Assembly (NCBI GenBank): GCA_024114885.1
Contig: CP099418.1
Location: 3,906,001 to 3,970,000 of the forward strand
DNA: 64,000 bases
Source of the DNA: Septoria linicola
Taxonomy: Eukaryota; Ascomycota; Dothideomycetes; Mycosphaerellales; Mycosphaerellaceae
Direction: 5' to 3'
In this document: positions 40,489-51,519 of the stretch, in pieces
How the letters are laid out: the number at the start of each line of letters is the position of its first letter
Position numbering within the stretch: the first letter of the stretch is position 1
Program-made: the position numbers and the translations under genes
Notes under the pieces: model-generated
Told to the model about the DNA's origin: nothing
Database searches by the model: none
What the model saw: only the letters and a program-made list of their open reading frames with translations

Positions 40489-41098
40489 ACTACAGGGTCC
40501 ACTCGCGCTAACTTAGGATCAAAGTTTAAGCTACCGAGACCACCGACACGCGCTGCGCACGCGAAGTCAAACATTGGTTCGAGGGGTGCCGGAGACGAGG
40601 TGGTGGTGGGGATGAGATGTCAAATGATTTTGTGGGGAGCCGGATATGTGGAAAGGCTAGAGAACTTGAGATGGATGAAGGGTCTTTTCGAGTCATCGCC
40701 ATGGTGTTGCGACGATACTGCTGAGATTGTATGTACGTGACCCGGAAGACTGCAGAGCGTTGTCCCACCACGAGTGACCTATTCGTTTTGTTTTTCTTAC
40801 GATGGTTGACACGATGATCAGGTGCTTGCAGATGCAGGACACTTGAGTAACGTGGCAGAGGCAAACGTGATGCGAGAAGATGATTTCTTGGCGCCTGTGA
40901 CGGCAGCAGGATCAATATCTTTCAATGACTGGACATGATGGCAGTCTGCCAAACATGCAGTGTTTCGCAGAGTATGATGAGGTGAGTGCACGCTGGCTTT
41001 CGACAGCAGGCAGATCAGATCAAATGTCTCGAGACCACATCAGAATGTCGGAACGACAAGTCTGGTTGGTGCAAGCAGGCAGAGCGAAGATGAAGCCT
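40489..41098. other. Intergenic region between pogo copy 2 and the coiled-coil gene
   Basis: 610 bp of normal base composition. It holds the 3' flank of the minus-strand gene. A 129-codon frame on the minus strand has no family features. Nothing else is recognised. Confidence 0.4.
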
Positions 41099-42349
41099 TT
41101 ATGAGGCTTCTTTGCTCTTCTTTGCCTTGCCCGGCTTCTCCGCCTCCTTCGCCTTCTCCGCCTCCTCTTCCGCCTTTCGCTTCGCGGCCTCCTCTGGATT
41201 GAGAATGTCAATGCAGATTTGAGAGTCGCGCAGGAACTTTGGATCTGTAAAGACTTGGTCTGCAGTCGTCTTCAAGGCATCCGCGAACGCAAAATGCTCA
41301 CCCGGTCTAAGCGCGAGTGCGCCGTCAGGTCTCAGGAGCTTGCCTCTTTGTCAACCTTGTCAAGTACAAATGTCTGGTGCACCATTGAATGGAGCACCCG
41401 CTCCAAGGCCTGTCGGTTCTCCTTGCTTCGTGCCGACACGCGGTGAAGGTTAGGCTTAATATAGTCGAGGATCTCTGTGCTGACAGTGGCAACACCCTTG
41501 GCCTGAGCAGCGATCTTCTTGTTGATGTCATTGATCTTGTCGTCGAGGGTCGTGAGGGTCTTGCTGTGCTCCTGCACAGTCGTGCGAAGGTCTTTGGACT
41601 CGGTCGAGTTTTGTATGACAAAGTTGCTATGGTCCTTTCGGACCTTGTCAATCTCACTGGATAGCGTCGACTGCTGATTCTTGACCTTCTCCAGCAGCTG
41701 GTCGAGGGCAGCGTTCTTGCCTTCAGCAGTCTTGACGGCAGTCTCATGCTGAGTCTTTAGCTCATCGAATTTGTCGAAATCTGGCGGTATGTCAGCACAA
41801 ATCAACAAAACCGGATAGAAGCGACGACATACATGGCTTCAGAGCGGTCTCGCATCCCGTATTCACCTGGTTGGTGATGCGGCCATTGAAGTTGCCACGG
41901 AAATCATCAAAGTCTTTCTGGACTGAAGCCTTGTGCGAGCTCCAGTTTGCGCTCATGTTCGTCACGAGGGGCACAAAGAGATCAGAGATCTTATTGCTAA
42001 TGGCTTGGTCAACAGTCTTGACAGCGATTGCTTTGGCCTGTTCTTGAATGTCAACCAAAACGTCGTCGCGGAGTCGGGCGAGGACTGAATTTTCTTGGTT
42101 GATCAAGTCATTTACCCGCTCAAGCAGATGGTCAGCGATACCCAGAATGTCCGAGACATCCTTGGGCTGCACAATCTTGGGGGTGGATTCCTCGTACATC
42201 TGCCGTCTGTCAGTCTGCGGCATTCTCAAGAGGATGACTGCCCTTACCTCGGACCAAACGTTTGTAGAGCCAAGTCCTCGCTCTTGCAGTCCTGGTAGCA
42301 CATCTCCCACGGCGTCTTTCAAACACTCATTCCGCTTGTCCTCAGTCAT
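41099..42349 (-). CDS. Coiled-coil protein with Lys/Glu-rich tail, unknown function
   Basis: Inferred exons on the minus strand: 42349-42248, 42199-41833, 41780 to about 41398, and 41338-41099, giving about 363 aa. Introns 1 and 2 (48 and 52 nt) have good GTAAGG/GTATGT donors and join MTEDKRNECLKDAVGDVLP to MYEESTPKIVQPKDV and then KPYFDKFDEL. The third intron is required to join two open frames; donor GTGCTC (41,397) or GTGCAC (41,382) to acceptor at 41,339 keeps frame, but neither is strong. The middle is a long heptad-like coiled coil (LLEKVKNQQSTLSSEIDKVR, LDDKINDINKKIAAQAKG). The tail EEAAKRKAEEEAEKAKEAEK ends in KKSKEAS. A GTAAGT donor at 42,405 suggests a leader intron. I do not recognise the family. 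Confidence 0.65.
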
Positions 42350-43199
42350 GTCTGCTTGGTATGAGCACTTGCTGCAGAGATGTCCTGTCAGGTGGTTGAA
42401 CTTACTTTGCAGTCGACCTGGGCTTCCAAAGGCAGCCAGGGCAGTCGGAGTCGTTTGTGAAGTCGAAGTGTTCCATCATCGAGTGCATATCTCCCCACAC
42501 GAACAATGACGAGACGCGTTCCGGGCCTACATGGCAGGACAGCAAGATCGAGGACCGCGGCTGTGTTCTTGTATTCACAGACTCGCGGACCCTGGCCAGA
42601 TGAGCTTCTGATCCACCTTGTGCACACAGCACAACACGAAAGCGGCGATGAGTCCTATTAGAAGCTCCCGGTCACGTCGAAACATTTCTTCGCACTCAAG
42701 TCTCGCCTGCCGTCCAGACTCCGGAGATGCATACATCACTCCCGCAAGGACAGCAGCGCAGCGTGCAGAGACTATACACCCTGGAACTGGCGAACACGCT
42801 ACCGCTTCATCACTGGATCCACTACACTATGTCCTCGCCATTTCCTTTTCCTCTATTGCAGCTCGTCAGACAGGCGGATATGCAGGTTGCGGCAGTCCGG
42901 TTTGAAGACCGTCTATCAGTCCACGCGCGCCCTTTACCTTCAGCTCTTCTTCCACCACATGGAAACGACCGTCATCACAGAATTAGTGGACTGGGTATGT
43001 CGTCGCAGTTGGCGTTGTCATTGGGAGAATCCCTATCTACAGCAGACAAGAGGAAGAGATGAAGTGTGCAGCGTGAGAGTAGGCGCTCGGGCCGCATGTT
43101 GGTGTGAGTGGCCAAGAAAGAGCATGTGGGTCGAGCACAACTCCGTTTGTATATCCGCGACCTGCACGAAGACGACATCGAGGATGGGCTTAGCACGGG
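42350..43199. other. Gene-to-repeat boundary, possible truncated gene
   Basis: 850 bp of normal GC content that ends abruptly in the AT-rich block near 43,200. It probably contains the leader of the minus-strand coiled-coil gene. On the plus strand, ATG 42,727 opens QRLYTLELANTLPLHHWIHY. A later frame reads LKTVYQSTRALYLQLFFHHM and ETTVITELVDW up to a GTATGT donor at 42,997. A pyrimidine-rich acceptor (tttccttttcctctattgcag) lies between at 42,861. This could be the 5' part of a gene whose rest was lost to the repeats, but no family is recognised. Confidence 0.3.
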
Positions 43200-43781
43200 T
43201 CAGCTTATAATATATAATAAGTTTTCGATGTATTACTACGAATCGAGTTATATTAATACTAACTACGCTCGTAGAGTTATTATTAGATCTCGAACGTAGA
43301 ACGCGTAGTATAGTCTTTCTTTATAGTATCGACTTAGGCTATAGATTTTATATCTCGTACTAGTATTTACTTCCTCGTAGTAAGACTTTTAGCGCGCTTT
43401 CTAAGATAGGATTTTAATTCTACCTACGTTATATTCGTAGAATCTAATACTAGTCGAAGATAGCTATCTATAACGAATATCTACTCTATTTCTACTCTTC
43501 TAAGCGATATAATATCTTCTTTATAAGTCTACTCGTACTTCTAAGTTTAATTAGATAAAGCTATTATCTAGTATAGAGCGTAGTAATATAGCTTACTAGT
43601 ATCGTTTATCGATACTATTACTAAGAATAACGCTAATATTTTATATATAGCCTAGATAGAATATACTTTAGTTATAGTTAGCTACTAGCTTCTAAAGTAT
43701 TAGTAGACGCCTCGATATTTAGGTTCTTCTTAATAGCTATAGAACGCCTTTTAATTAGTATTACTAGATAGTCTAACTATA
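43200..43781. repeat. RIP-saturated sequence of unknown origin
   Basis: AT-rich with essentially no CA or TG after position 43,230, while CG dinucleotides persist. No element features are recognised. It could be part of the same element as 44,453-45,407, split by the LTR in between. Confidence 0.6.
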
Positions 43782-44452
43782 AAATTTAATAGAGATAGCT
43801 TATTAGTCCTTAATTAATATTTAACTTAGAGGTTAATTAAATATCGATAGTTAGTTAATCGATTATCGTTAAGGTCTTAAGAAGGATTAAGTTTAATTAG
43901 AGAGTAGTTAGAACTTTTATTATTATTCTTCTAAATAGAGTATAGATATCTACTTAAGTATTCTCTCTAAGATTACTAGAATCTTCTAGGCTATATAATT
44001 ACTTATATAGCTCTAGACTAGTTTAGAAAGTTATAGAATCTTTAATTAGAAATCTAACTTTCTTTAGGCTTCTTTTTAATTCTAGACCTTTAAGCTAGAT
44101 AGTACTAGATAGAAGACCTCTACTAATATATATTATAGAAGCTTCTAGAATATTATTTAGATAATTTTAGACCTTCTTTCTTTTTAGGAATCTAATAGCT
44201 ATTATATAACCTAGTTACGTAATATTAGAGTCGCTCTCTAATATAAAATCTAATAGCTATTATATAATCTAGTTATATAATATTAGAGTCGCCTTCTAAT
44301 ATAAATCTAATAGCTATTATATAACCTAGTTATATAATATCTAGGTTACCTCTTATATAAAATCTAATAGCTATTACGTAATCTAGTTATATAACGTTAG
44401 AGTCGCCTCTAGAAGTCTAGCCTTAGTATAAGCTAAGCTTATCTTTCTAAAA
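43782..44452 (-). repeat. Solo copia-family LTR, reverse orientation
   Basis: The reverse complement starts TTTTAGAAAGATAAGCTTAGCTTAT and ends near ctattaaattt, matching the LTR at 50,475. It contains four to five decayed copies of a unit of about 60 bp (taatagctattatataac and gttatataatattagagtcg), the RIP-altered form of the GTCACGTGAC array. No adjoining internal copia sequence is seen. Confidence 0.8.
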
Positions 44453-45407
44453 CTAATACCTAGCTTATATTATCGTTATATAAGGCGAGTCTAATAGCTC
44501 TAGAACTTCTTAAGAGGCTACTAGATACTCTTTAATATAAATAGACTACTATCTATAAGAAGGCTATAGAAGTATATTTTAAAGCTAATATATACGACGT
44601 TAGTAGATATAGAGTAGGCTACTATTATAAATACCTAGTAGATTCTAGAGTTATAGACTTATATAACTCGAGAAGCGTATAAATCTATATAGAATTACTA
44701 ATAGTTTAAGTAGCTTAACTAACTATAAGATTAGCTTACTAGAGACGTCTTATAGTATATAAGATAGAGATAGACTTAATCGAGCTAGATCTATACTAGT
44801 CGAGTATTAGTAGAATATAGGTCCTTAGTCTTAGCTAAAACTATACTTCTTCTAGTACGAGTACGATTATACTTACTCTTCTATTACTCTAAGATATAGT
44901 AGAACTTAGTTATAAGAATATTATATAGAGTATTAAGAGTAACCTCTTAATAGCTAATAAATAAGAGTCGCTTAGAACTAGAGAGTAAGACTAATTAGAT
45001 AATTAGTAATAGAATATATAGATATACTATAGAGCGAGTATAGACTCTAGCTAGTATATAGTAACTTTACTAAGCGTATATAGATATTCTTATAGTATCG
45101 ATAATATAGTTAACTATTCTAGAGCTCTTATATACTATATATATATTAAGTCTCTTAGTTTTCGTTCCTAGTTCTCTATATTAGACTAATAAGTCTACTA
45201 TATATAGAGATATCTATATACGTCTAGTAGCTAACTATATATTAGTAACGTAACTTATATTATTCTCTATAGTAGATACGATACGTTATAATCTTAGTCT
45301 TACTCTTCTACTACTATAAGTATAGAGTATATATTAAATTTAGATATCTTTAAACTAGAGTTAGCTATCTAGTCTCTTATAATATTAAATAAAGTACTTT
45401 AGTAACT
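44453..45407. repeat. RIP-saturated sequence between two converging LTRs
   Basis: 955 bp without CA/TG and without open frames. It is flanked by copia LTRs whose 5' ends face this segment. No homology to copia internals was noticed. Origin unknown. Confidence 0.6.
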
Positions 45408-46313
45408 AGTTTTAGAAAGATAAGCTTAGCTTATTCTAAGGCTAGACTTTAGAGAGTAACTCTAATATTATATAACTAGGTTATATAATAACTATTAGAT
45501 TTTATATTAGAGAGTAACTCTAATATAATATAACTAGGTTATATAATAACTATTAGATTTTATATTAGAGGACGACTCTAATATTATATAACTAGGTTAT
45601 ATAATAGCTATTAGATTTCTAAAAAAGAAAAAGATCTATTAAGAATATATCCTAGATAGTTAGTCTAGATATAGATATTTAAGTATAGTTCTAGATATCT
45701 AAGATATCTATCTAAGGCTTAGTAAGAGATATATCTTACTTCTCTTTCTTCTTTTCTTAGATAATTAACTTAATTAACTTTATATTTAGTTCCTAGTATA
45801 TTACTACTATACTATATATATAAGATAGTTTAAGATTAATCCTCTATTCTTCTTTACTATACTATACTCTTCTTAATATTATATAGTATCTAATATACTC
45901 TCTATTTTTAATAAGATCTAAAATTATCTAAATAATATTCTAGAAGCTTCTATAATATATTTTAGTAAGAGTCTTCTATCTAGTACTATCTAGATTAAAG
46001 GTCTAGAATTAAAAAGAAGCTTAAAGAAAATTAGATTTCTAATTAAAGATTCTATAACTTTCTAATTAATTCTTAACTAGTCTTAGACTATATAAGTAAT
46101 TATATAGTCTAGAAGATTCTAGTAATCTTAGAGAGAATAATTAAGTAGATATCTACGCTCTAGTTTAAAGAATAATAATAATAAAAAGTTTAAACTACTC
46201 TCTAATTAGCTTAATTCTCTTTAAGAGCTTAATAATAATCGATTAACTAACTATCGATATTTAATTAACCTCTAAGTTAAAAATTAATTAAAAACTAATA
46301 AGCTATCTCTACT
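45408..46313 (+). repeat. Copia-family LTR, forward, with a 282-bp insertion
   Basis: It begins TTTTAGAAAGATAAGCTTAGCTTAT and carries about three decayed copies of the 60-bp palindromic unit. It ends ctctactaaattttt before a primer-site-like ataggttataagcct. The length of about 905 bp exceeds the 629-bp LTR because of an insertion at 45,639-45,920. Confidence 0.8.
45639..45920. mobile_element. Small insertion with 8-bp direct repeats, MITE candidate
   Basis: AAGATCTA stands at 45,631-45,638 and again at 45,913-45,920. Without the 282 bp between, the LTR reads continuously (aaagatctaaaattatctaaataat). Ends show a weak inverted match (TTAAGAATA against TTAAAAATA). The 8-bp duplication would fit a hAT-like element, but RIP makes this uncertain. 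Confidence 0.4.
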
Positions 46314-46712
46314 AAATTTTTATAGGTTATAAGCCTAGCCTATAATAAAGCTTAGACTATCTCTAGAATATATAGACTCTATCTAGAAGAAGTATAACTC
46401 TTTTCTAGAACTTCTTCTAGAATCTTTTTAAAAATCGATAATAACTTAATTAAATATTAATCGAATTAGATAATTTATAGTTTAGAAGAAAGCTTATAGA
46501 AAGCTCTTCTAGAACTACTATACTAAGGATTTTTATTATAACTAACTAGAGAGCCTATAGCCTTTAAAGTCTCTACTATCTCTTACTTAGAGAACTAAAA
46601 TTATATAAGAGTATTAAGAGTTATAAAAACTATTATACTAGTTAGACCTCTTAAGAAAATAATATACTAATAGGTATAATTAAGAACAGCTAAATTTAAA
46701 TATATTATAAGA
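46314..46712 (+). mobile_element. Copia 5' leader fragment
   Basis: It starts with the primer-binding-like ggttataagcct directly after the LTR. It is collinear with the leader of copia A (51,103-51,510) up to aagatag, where a new LTR begins at 46,713. No gag follows. Confidence 0.75.
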
Positions 46713-47026
46713 TAGTTTTAGAAAGATAAGCTTAGTTTATTCTAAAGCTAGACTTTAGAAATAACTCTAATATTATATAACTATATTATATAATAACTAT
46801 TAGATTTTATATTAGAAGACGACCTAGATATTATATAACTAGATCCTAATATTCTATAACTAGACTCTAATATAATATAACTAGGTTATATAATAGCTAT
46901 TAGATTCTTAAAAAGAAAGAAGATCTAAAATTATCTAAATAATACTCTAGAAGCTTCTATAGTATATATTAGTAAGAGTCTCCTATCTAGTACTATTTAA
47001 GTTAAAGGTCTAGAATTAAAGATTTT
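46713..47026 (+). repeat. Partial copia LTR, forward, truncated at an inverted junction
   Basis: It matches the first part of the LTR (TTTTAGAAAGATAAGCTTAGTTTATTC) and breaks off after gaattaaagatttt, where the reverse-oriented LTR starts. Confidence 0.75.
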
Positions 47027-47520
47027 AAGATTTTAGTAGAGATAGCTCGTTAGTTCTTAATCAATATTTGACTCAGAGGTTAGTCAAATATTAATAGTTA
47101 GTTAATCAATTATTATTTAAGGAAAATCAAGTTAATTAGAGAGTAGTTAGAACTTTCGTTATTATTCTACTAAGTAGAGCGTAGGTATCTACTTAAGTAT
47201 TCTCTCTAAGACTACTAGAATCTTCTAGGCTACGTAATCGCTTATATAGCCTTAGACTAGCTTAGAAAGTTATAGAATCTTTAATTAGAAATCTAACTCT
47301 CTTTAGGCTTCTCTTTAATTCTAGACCTTTAGGCTAGATAGTACTATATAGAGGACTCTTACTAATATATATCTTAGAAACTTCTAAAGTATTATATAGA
47401 TAATTTTAGATCTTTTCCCTTTTTAGAAAATCTAATACCTATTATATAACCTTTTTATATAACGTTAGAGTCGTCTCTAGAAGTCTAGCCTTAGGATAAG
47501 CTAAGCTTATCTTTCTAAAA
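47027..47520 (-). repeat. Copia LTR, reverse orientation (3' LTR of fragment C)
   Basis: The reverse complement runs from TTTTAGAAAGATAAGC (47,520) to ctctactaaaatctt (47,027). It carries only one palindromic unit, so it is shorter than the others. It directly borders copia pol fragment C. Confidence 0.8.
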
Positions 47521-50474
47521 TATCTTCTTAAGCTTTACTTATATAAGGTTATTTTTAAGCCTATTATATTAAAAAGGCGTATTCTCTTTATTAATACCTA
47601 TTATTATCTATAGCCACGTATAGTCTATAATCTAACTATATATTAGGCTAAAGACTTATTTCTAGAGAAGGTTAAAGCTTTATCTAGAGTAGATTAAAGC
47701 TTTTCTAGTCTTAGTTAAAGCTTTTTAGACTAAAATCAGCTATAATCGCTAGATCTCTATACTTTATAGGCCTCCCTACTATATATAGACTAGCTATAGT
47801 CCTTTAGCTTATAGTAAGACGATAATTTGCTTACTAATTAATTTATTAAACGCCTATCTAGTCTTTAAACTAAAAAATAGTCTTAAAAATCGAATTTTAT
47901 CGTTTCTATTATAAAATTAAGTCTTAGAATAGCTAGTTTTACTCTACCTATACTTACTACTAGGTTTATCCTATTAGATACTCTCTTAGACTCTTAAATA
48001 TAGTAGTATCTAGTAGCTTAGTAAGAATATCTACTACTTATTCTTTTATAGAGACCTAAACTAGCTCTATTAGGCCTAGATAGTAGATATCCTATACATA
48101 ATAATACTAAATGTCTATATGCTTAGTCTTAGCGTGGTGTTTAGGGTTATTAGCTAATTCTATAGCTAAGTTTAAATTAGTATAGACTATAATTATCTTT
48201 TCTTCTATTTCTAGTTCTTTATAGAAGTCTTTTAAGAATATAGCCTCTTTAGTAGTCTCTTTTAAGGCTATATATTCTACCTTATAACTAGATAAGGCTA
48301 CGGACTTTTATAATATAGAGCGCTAGCTTATAGGCGCTCTTATATTATCTAGTTTAGCTTTATTTTTTACTTTTTCTAGATATATACCTTATTCTATAGA
48401 TATAGAGATAGGATTACGCCTGATTTTATTATATCTCTCTAGTATTTTAAGTAGATAACCCTTCTAAGATAGAGTAATTACTTTATTAGCTCTATCTCTA
48501 GATACTTCTATATCTAGGTAGTATTTAACTTATCCTAGATTACTTATTTCTAGGTATCTAGAGAGATTAGTCTTAACCTAATTTACTAGGTTTAGACTAG
48601 AGCTAAATATAAGTATATCGTCTATATAATATATAATATAGACGCCTATCTCTTTATTTTTAAAGGCTATACTATTCTTAAGTAAAAGATAAAAATTATA
48701 TTTAGCTAATATAGACTTAAGATATAAATACTATTATCTACTAGCTTGTTTTAGGCTATATAAAGTAGTATTAAGGCGATAGACTTTAGACTCTTTCCTT
48801 TTAACTAGAAAACCTATAGGCTATTTAATATATATCTCTTTATCTATAGAGCTATTAGAGAAAGTAAGTTTTATATTAATTTATTCGATTTCTAACTCTT
48901 TATAAGCTACTATATAGAAGAGGGAACGCTAGGTTCTAGAGCGATATATATTACTAAAAGTATTATTATAGTCTAGGCCTAGTACTTACTTAAAGCCCTT
49001 AGTAACCTATCTACTTTTAAGCTTAATAAGATTACTATAGAGGTCTCTTTTTATCTTATAGACCTACCTACCTTTAATAACTTTTCTATCTTTAGGTAGT
49101 TCTACTAAGTCCTAGGTTTTTAGTCTACTAAGGTCGTTAATTTCAGATAATATAGACTCTAACGATTTCTCTTTATTAGGACTATTAATAGCTTCTTTAT
49201 AGATAGTAGAGTTATTATAATTATTACTAGCTATAAGAGTATATAAGGCTAGCTTGTCGTCTAGACTATTATCTTCTAAAGTATTTATAGGTCTAGAACT
49301 AGTAATATCTCCTATATCTATCTTAGATATTTCTAAAAAACCTTCTATATTATCTTATAACTTGTCTTATTCTAGCTCTAGAGATATATCTCTATATTAG
49401 ATATAGAACTAGTAGGCGTAGTTCTATCTAACTCTAGGTTTATATTCTAATTATTAGAGGTCTAAGCTTAGACTTTATCTAGAGAAGCTTAGACCTCCTC
49501 TAGAGGAGCTTAGATCTTATCTAGAGAAGCTTAGACTTTCTCTAGATTTTAGTTATTATTAGATAGAGTTATTAGATAATCTTCTTCTAGATTTTAACTA
49601 GTTCTTAGTATATCTTTATCTTTATAGAACTGATTTTCTAGAATAGTAATATCTTATACCTAGATAGTATATTTTAACTCTAAATTAAAGAGTTTATAGT
49701 TCTTAGAGTCGCTATAGCTAATTAAGATAGCCTTATAAGCTCTAGAATCTAATTTCTTAGTATTAACTCTAGAATAATAAGATATAGAGCCAAAAACGCG
49801 TATATTACTAAGGTTTAGCTTCTTATTAAACCTAACCTTATAGAGTAATTTATACTTTAAAGATAAGTATAGCGTTCTATTATATAGATATATAGCTACG
49901 TCTAGAGCCTTACCTTAAAAGTACTTAGGAAAATTAGACTCTAGTAGTAAGATATATACTTTATTAAGTAGATTTCTATTTAGTTTCTCTATAAGCCTAT
50001 TTTGTTTAGAACTATAAGAGCTATTAAGTTTATATTTTATACTACTTTCTTTAAAGAGACTCTCTACTTTAGAACTAGTAAGTTCTTTAGTATTATCGCT
50101 TTTAAATATCTTAAGTAGTAGCCTTTTATTACTATTTAAGTTAGAGTTTTTAGCTCTTACTTTAAAGTCTTTAATACTAGAGAAAGCTTTAGATTTAAGT
50201 TATAATAGGTTAATTTCTAAATAATAACTATAATTATCTATAAAGCTAATAAAGTAGTAATACCTCTATTTAGTAGAAGGCTCTATAGAGCTATAGATAT
50301 CGTAGCTTATCTTATCTAGATAGCTTTTAGCTTTCTCTATAATTTAGTAACTTATTTTATAAATATATTTAAATTAAATATATATCTTATATTTTAAACT
50401 AATTTCTTTATTATCTAGGCTAATATCTAGGTATTTTAAGATATTATCGCCTATATATCCTAGTCTTTAATACT
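47521..50474 (-). pseudogene. Copia pol fragment C (integrase to RNase H), reverse, RIP-inactivated
   Basis: The minus strand is collinear with about 52,885-56,126 of copia A. It includes the RT box, visible on the plus strand as the complement of YIDDILIF at about 48,618-48,650, and the RNase H end near 48,000. The 5' LTR, gag and protease are missing. The fragment stops at tattaaagac (50,462-50,471), directly against the LTR of copia A. Confidence 0.85.
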
Positions 50475-51102
50475 TTTTAGAAAGATAAGCTTAGCTTATC
50501 CTAAGGCTAGACTTCCGAGGGCGACCCTAACGTCACGTGACTAGGTCACGTGATAGCCGTCGGATTCCATGTCGGGGGGGTGACCCTAACGTCACGTGAC
50601 TATATCACGTGACTATGTCACGTGACAGCCGTCGGATTTCGTATTTAGGGGCGACCCTGACGTCACGTGATAAGGTCACGTAATAGGCGTCGGATTTCCT
50701 AAAAAGGAAGGAGGTCTAAAAATATCTAAAGAATACCCTAGAAGTTTCTAAGGCATACGTCGGCGGGGGTCCCCTGCCTAGTACCGTCTAGCCTAAAGGT
50801 CTAGAATCAAAGAGAAGCCTAAAGAGAGTTAGATTTCTAATTAAAGATTCTATAACTTTCTAAACTAGTCTAAGGCTACGTAAGCGATTACGTAGCCTAG
50901 AAGATTCTAGTAGTCTTAGAGAGAATACTTAAGTAGACGCCTACGCCCTACTTAGTAGAAAAATAATAACGAAAGTTCTAATAACTCTCTAATTAACTTG
51001 ATTCTCCTTTACAATAATCGATTAACCAACTATTAATATTTGATTGATCCCTAAGTCAAATATTGATTACGAACTAACGAGCTATCCCTACTAAAATCTT
51101 AA
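50475..51102 (+). repeat. Copia A 5' LTR, least mutated copy
   Basis: About 628 bp, from TTTTAGAAAGATAAGC to ctactaaaatctta, followed by a primer-binding-like aaggttataagcct. The first 220 bp keep high GC with a palindrome array. The rest shows moderate RIP. Confidence 0.85.
50518..50690. repeat. Tandem array of GTCACGTGAC palindromes in the LTR
   Basis: Three units of 60-70 bp start GCGACCCTAACGTCACGTGA or a variant. CACGTG occurs at 50,534, 50,547, 50,593, 50,606, 50,619 and 50,664, six times within 136 bp, nearly always as TCACGTGA. A seventh site (50,677) is CACGTA. Confidence 0.95.
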
Positions 51103-51519
51103 AAGGTTATAAGCCTAGTCTACGACAAAGCTCAGACCAAGCCAAGACAACGCACAGACCAACCCTAGAACGTACGGACCCTATCTAGAGGAAGTACGAC
51201 TCTTTTCTAGAACTTCTTCTAGAACCTTTTTAAAAATCGATAATAACTTAATCAAATATTAACCGAATTAGACGATTTATAGTTTAGAAGAAAGCTTAAA
51301 GAAAGCTCTCCTAGAACTACTATACTAAGGATTTTATTATAATAAACTAGAGAGCTTATAGCCTTTAAAGTCCCTACTACCTCTTACCTAGGAAACTAGG
51401 ATTAATAAGGGTATTAAGAGTTAGAAAATACTATTATACTAGTCGGACCTCTTAAGTAAGTAGTATACTAATAGGTGTTATTAAGAACGGCTGAATTCAA
51501 GCTAGCGTAAGATAGTAAG

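Noticed and set aside
40570..40590. tRNA B-box-like ggttcgagggg
   Set aside because: The final CC of the box is missing and no cloverleaf arms could be paired around it.
40526..40915. 129-codon minus-strand frame
   Set aside because: Low-complexity, no family feature, lies in the 3' flank of the coiled-coil gene.
42388..42632. Upstream coding exon of the coiled-coil gene
   Set aside because: None of the three frames joins to MTEDKRNECL without a stop when the GTAAGT donor is used; treated as leader.
44160..44440. Regular repeats that look like a CRISPR array
   Set aside because: Eukaryotic context; the units are decayed LTR tandem repeats with counterparts in every LTR copy.
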